The notes under the pieces were generated by a model. That model made no database searches and was not told the origin of the DNA. It worked only from the letters and a program-made list of their open reading frames with translations. This document shows, piece after piece, positions 30,520 to 32,307 of a DNA stretch of 32,307 nt. This DNA is from SFHK01 sp045538305 (GTDB lineage: Bacteria > Bacillota > Clostridia > Christensenellales > Aristaeellaceae). A program made the position numbers and the translations under genes. The stretch covers positions 1 through 32,307 of the forward strand of contig JAZSRC010000038.1 of assembly GCA_045538305.1 (NCBI GenBank), read 5' to 3'. Numbering within the stretch: position 1 is the first letter of the stretch; each line of letters begins with the position of its first letter.

Positions 30520-30579
30520 GCCAGCCTACGGGCTGGCAATTTTGTTGCAACGAAAAACGCCCACCAACGGGGCGTTTAT
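30520..30579 (+). terminator. Two hairpins with T-runs after the SprT-like gene
   Basis: GCCAGCC/GGGCTGGC with AATTTTGTT (about 30,520-30,546), then AAACGCCC/GGGGCGTTT followed by ATTTG (about 30,555-30,579). The first is the better terminator. Confidence 0.55.
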
Positions 30580-30648
30580 TTGCGTCCTTGGGGAATCAGT
30601 ACCCTCAACGGCACAAAAACGCTGTTAGTGGGCGTCTAATGTTGAAAA

Positions 30649-30722
30649 TTTCTTTTAAGAAAAGAACCGTCTTAGCTTGCTTTTTCACCACCCGTGCGTA
30701 AGCTGTGACTCAGCCGCGAGGC
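30649..30722 (+). promoter_or_regulatory. Leader of the 203-aa gene with motifs shared with the left end
   Basis: TTTCTTTTAAGAAA (30,649-30,662) is also at 90-103. The following TTAGCTTG-TTTT segment aligns with the inverse of the 66-90 region. GTAAGCTGTGAC and a GCC-GCGA-GGC hairpin (30,714-30,722) follow. No consensus -10 is visible. Confidence 0.4.
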
Positions 30723-30747
30723 AAATTACAAAACGGAGGTATTCACA

Positions 30748-31359
30748 ATGGAATGCGGAAAGCTCACAGCGAAACTCAGGGATGCCGTACAGGTTTGCTT
30801 CATCGTAAACGGAATGGAGGTCAAGCGACTCAAAAACATTGAAATCCCGGACGAGATCAAGAAGTTGCCATTCACGGCCTTCAAATTCGATGTACCGCAG
30901 AACGGTGCCATCACCTTCAAAATCATGTTCGAGGCAGGCGTATTGCCAGCAGAATGGCCAGAACCCCGCCAGCGTAAGCAGCGCAGCTCCAAGGCGGTAA
31001 GCCTTCCCAATACCATACCAGAAGAGACCGCAACGATACTGGCAGCACCGGTTCGAGTAGGTGGTTATGCGGACGCAGAAACCGTAACAGCTTTGGCAGA
31101 TGCGGATGGCGAGCAGGCAGAAGCCCCTGCAATGCACACGCCGGAAGAACTGGCCTACAACGTCACAGGTGAGCGTAGGAAGGCTCTGGTGGCCGCTGTA
31201 GCCAATTACACTGGGGAACAGGCCATCTATCAGAATGCGCCCACATTTGCGTACAATATTGGCCAGTACGCCGTAGACAAGAATGGATTGCTAACCGGCC
31301 CCATTGATAACGCGCTGATCCGCTGGCTGGCGGATGAAGGATTTATCACAGAAGAATGA
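30748..31359 (+). CDS. Mobile-element protein with 'virulence-related' C-terminal domain (203 aa)
   Basis: ATG after ACGGAGG. N-terminal 75 residues are beta-rich (VCFIVNGMEVKRLKNIEIPD). A variable linker follows, then a C-terminal domain (RKALVAAVANYTGEQAIYQNAPTFAYNIGQYAVDKNGLLTG, across about 140-180) that I recall from proteins labelled virulence-related on ICEs and plasmids. Function unknown. It shares leader motifs with the SprT-like gene and with genes at the left edge. Confidence 0.65.
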   Translation: MECGKLTAKLRDAVQVCFIVNGMEVKRLKNIEIPDEIKKLPFTAFKFDVPQNGAITFKIMFEAGVLPAEWPEPRQRKQRSSKAVSLPNTIPEETATILAAPVRVGGYADAETVTALADADGEQAEAPAMHTPEELAYNVTGERRKALVAAVANYTGEQAIYQNAPTFAYNIGQYAVDKNGLLTGPIDNALIRWLADEGFITEE

Positions 31360-31360
31360 G

Positions 31361-31386
31361 AAAAGGCCCTCCGCGCTGGAGGGCCT
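31361..31386 (-). terminator. Rho-independent terminator between convergent genes
   Basis: AGGCCCTCC (31,364-31,372) and GGAGGGCCT (31,378-31,386) pair perfectly. On the minus strand TTTT follows, ending the 69-aa gene; it may also stop rightward transcription. Confidence 0.7.
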
Positions 31387-31595
31387 CAATCGTCCTGTTT
31401 TTCATCGACTTCTGCATATTCTGAAAGATCGGTGTAGTCATCACGATTTCCAGAGTAGGAGCGACGCAGATAATCTGTACCGCCATCCACGGCGACCTTG
31501 CCGCAAGAACATTGCACATAGCTATGGCGGTAGGTAGACTCGATCACATCGCCGCAATGATTGCAGCGGATTGCATTACGAATAATTTTCCTCAT
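31386..31595 (-). CDS. Small zinc-ribbon protein, DUF7695-like (69 aa)
   Basis: ATG at 31,595 after AAGGAGG. RCNHCGDVIEST and VQCSCGKVAVDGG give a two-pair Cys zinc site; VDGGTDYLRR and DYTDLSEYAEV follow. This pattern fits DUF7695, a small family common in phages and mobile elements, function unknown. The family number is from memory. Confidence 0.7.
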   Translation of the reverse strand: MRKIIRNAIRCNHCGDVIESTYRHSYVQCSCGKVAVDGGTDYLRRSYSGNRDDYTDLSEYAEVDEKQDD

Positions 31596-31620
31596 GGATA
31601 TTCCTCCTTGGGGGAGTATG

Positions 31621-31650
31621 AAAAAATCCTCAATCCGAAGATTGAGGATT
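31621..31650 (-). terminator. Rho-independent terminator after tRNA-Val
   Basis: AATCCTCAATC (31,625-31,635) pairs with GATTGAGGATT (31,640-31,650) around CGAA. On the minus strand TTTTTT follows. Confidence 0.8.
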
Positions 31651-31651
31651 G

Positions 31652-31727
31652 TGGTGGTGCTTACTGGACTCGAACCAGTGACCCCATCGATGTGAACGAT
31701 GTGCTCTACCAACTGAGCCAAAGCACC
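31652..31727 (-). tRNA. tRNA-Val (anticodon CAC)
   Basis: The minus strand folds as a full cloverleaf: acceptor GGTGCTT/AAGCACC, D arm GCTC/GAGC, anticodon stem CATCG/CGATG with loop TTCACAT (anticodon CAC), T arm ACTGG/CCAGT with TTCGAGT, discriminator A and an encoded CCA (31,654-31,652). Confidence 0.95.
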
Positions 31728-31803
31728 ATGGGCTTCCGGTATTTGTTCCGTGCCTGTTTCCATAACGCTAACCGGAAAGCGTTATGTACATCAGCCAGTA
31801 TGT

Positions 31804-31827
31804 TCTACCAACTGAGCCAAAGCACCA
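31804..31827 (-). repeat. Partial duplicate of the tRNA-Val 5' end (24 bp)
   Basis: These 24 bp are identical to 31,705-31,728, covering the acceptor 5' strand and the D arm of tRNA-Val, in the same orientation, 99 bp upstream. It is a remnant of a duplication, a deleted second tRNA, or an integration scar. Confidence 0.8.
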
Positions 31828-31933
31828 AAAATTTATATGAACCGATTTCAGCGCTTGGGAAGCCGTGTCACATTCACGGAACGCTCCGCATCGGGTCTAG
31901 CGGGGTTAACGACCTCATTCATTAACGCAGTAT

Positions 31934-31962
31934 ATTATAATGCGGAGGGGATGATCTGTCAA
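31934..31962 (-). promoter_or_regulatory. Consensus promoter of the tRNA-Val transcript
   Basis: On the minus strand TTGACA (31,962-31,957), 17 bp, TATAAT (31,939-31,934), both boxes perfect. The transcript would cross the partial tRNA copy before reaching the intact tRNA. Confidence 0.8.
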
Positions 31963-32048
31963 TAGAAAAATGCGCAAACAAACGTAAACTGTTTGGAAAA
32001 GAATTGAAAGAAAATTTCTGAAAATCAGCTTTTATGGGGGGAAATATA

Positions 32049-32077
32049 TTGACAAGAGATTGCACATGCAGTATAAT
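32049..32077 (+). promoter_or_regulatory. Consensus promoter of tRNA-Pro
   Basis: TTGACA (32,049-32,054), 17 bp, TATAAT (32,072-32,077), both perfect, 18 bp before the tRNA. Confidence 0.85.
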
Positions 32078-32094
32078 AATAAAGCTGTTCATAA

Positions 32095-32168
32095 CTGGGT
32101 GTAGCGCAGCTTGGTAGCGTGCTTGAATGGGGTTCAAGAGGCCGGAGGTTCAAATCCTCTCACCCAGA
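32095..32168 (+). tRNA. tRNA-Pro (anticodon GGG)
   Basis: Acceptor CTGGGTG/CACCCAG, anticodon stem CTTGA/TCAAG with loop ATGGGGT, T arm GGAGG/CCTCT with TTCAAAT, discriminator A. CCA is not encoded. Confidence 0.93.
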
Positions 32169-32177
32169 CTTTGAGAA

Positions 32178-32213
32178 GGAAACCGATGCAAAATGCTTCG
32201 GTTTCTTTTTTAT
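32178..32213 (+). terminator. Rho-independent terminator after tRNA-Pro
   Basis: GAAACCGA...TGCA pairs with TGC...TCGGTTTC and is followed by TTTTTT. From here to the window end no gene is seen, only a CGCAAC/GTTGCG hairpin near 32,284-32,300. Confidence 0.7.
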
Positions 32214-32307
32214 GTCAATGAAACGTCTTAAGGCACTTTGCTTCATGTATGCATAGCGGACGCTGTATTTTCCTTATTTTTTTCCGCAACGCTCAGTTGC
32301 GCGAAAG

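Larger units (their letters stand above)
31728..32094. other. Intergenic stretch between the two tRNA genes
   Basis: No protein gene is seen. It holds a 9-bp inverted repeat CATAACGCT/AGCGTTATG (around 31,760-31,786), a partial copy of the tRNA-Val 5' end, and the two divergent tRNA promoters. Confidence 0.7.

Noticed and set aside
31705..31827. attL/attR of the phage at tRNA-Val
   Set aside because: The two copies are only 99 bp apart with no gene between them, and the likely integrase is a serine recombinase, which rarely targets tRNA genes.
32284..32300. Terminator at the right edge
   Set aside because: The CGCAAC/GTTGCG hairpin has no T-run downstream on either strand within the window.

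Overview
The window looks like the inner part of a temperate, tailed-phage-type element (prophage or phage-plasmid) in a low-branching Bacillota, most likely a gut Clostridia/Oscillospirales host. The basis is strong GGAGG ribosome binding sites, consensus sigma-A promoters, a moderately high-GC phage backbone, and gene families typical of such phages: P27 terminase small subunit, VRR-NUC, primase-helicase, Pol A, Mom, DUF4314. The species cannot be named from the sequence.

Layout. (1) 1-16,076, all leftward: the phage lytic arm. Reading from right to left it holds a Y-family polymerase, two small proteins, an HTH regulator, an SNF2 helicase, a coiled-coil protein, a Cys-cluster protein with an acidic tail, a family A DNA polymerase, a primase-helicase and a VRR-NUC nuclease. 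These are followed by a sigma-like late regulator, an HNH nuclease, the terminase small subunit and a DNA-modification block (ParB-like, Mom-like, PAPS-reductase-like, ParB-methylase). Terminase large subunit and structural genes would lie beyond the left edge. (2) 16,077-16,331: a divergent control region with an SOS-box-like palindrome and two inverted near-identical promoter copies. (3) 16,332-19,131, rightward: S24 (CI/LexA-type) repressor, a small unknown protein, a LexA DNA-binding domain without a peptidase, a SLOG protein and an SRAP/YedK protein. This is a phage-carried DNA-damage module. (4) 19,173-21,325, leftward: a 152-aa protein, a short serine recombinase (probable integrase) and an XRE regulator.

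(5) 21,449-29,718, rightward, visibly lower in GC from about 22.3 kb: accessory cargo. A second SLOG protein and a membrane protein come first, then an XRE regulator and a 5-methylcytosine methyltransferase. A separately promoted run of eight tightly packed genes follows: a small protein, a GHKL-type ATPase with a Pro-rich linker, an unknown 299-aa protein, a DUF6339-like protein, a helical protein, a RipA-like membrane protein and two different TIR proteins. I read this as a composite anti-phage island: a methylase/GHKL-ATPase module with no visible nuclease, fused in one operon with a Thoeris-like TIR-TIR-membrane module. It is the best candidate here for an undescribed system.

(6) 29,847-31,595: SprT-like metalloprotein, a 'virulence-related'-type protein and a small zinc-ribbon protein, back in backbone composition. 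Leader motifs shared with the genes at the left end suggest that both ends belong to one element. (7) 31,652-32,307: tRNA-Val and tRNA-Pro, each with a perfect consensus promoter, and a 24-bp partial duplicate of the tRNA-Val 5' end; probably chromosomal or element-edge DNA.
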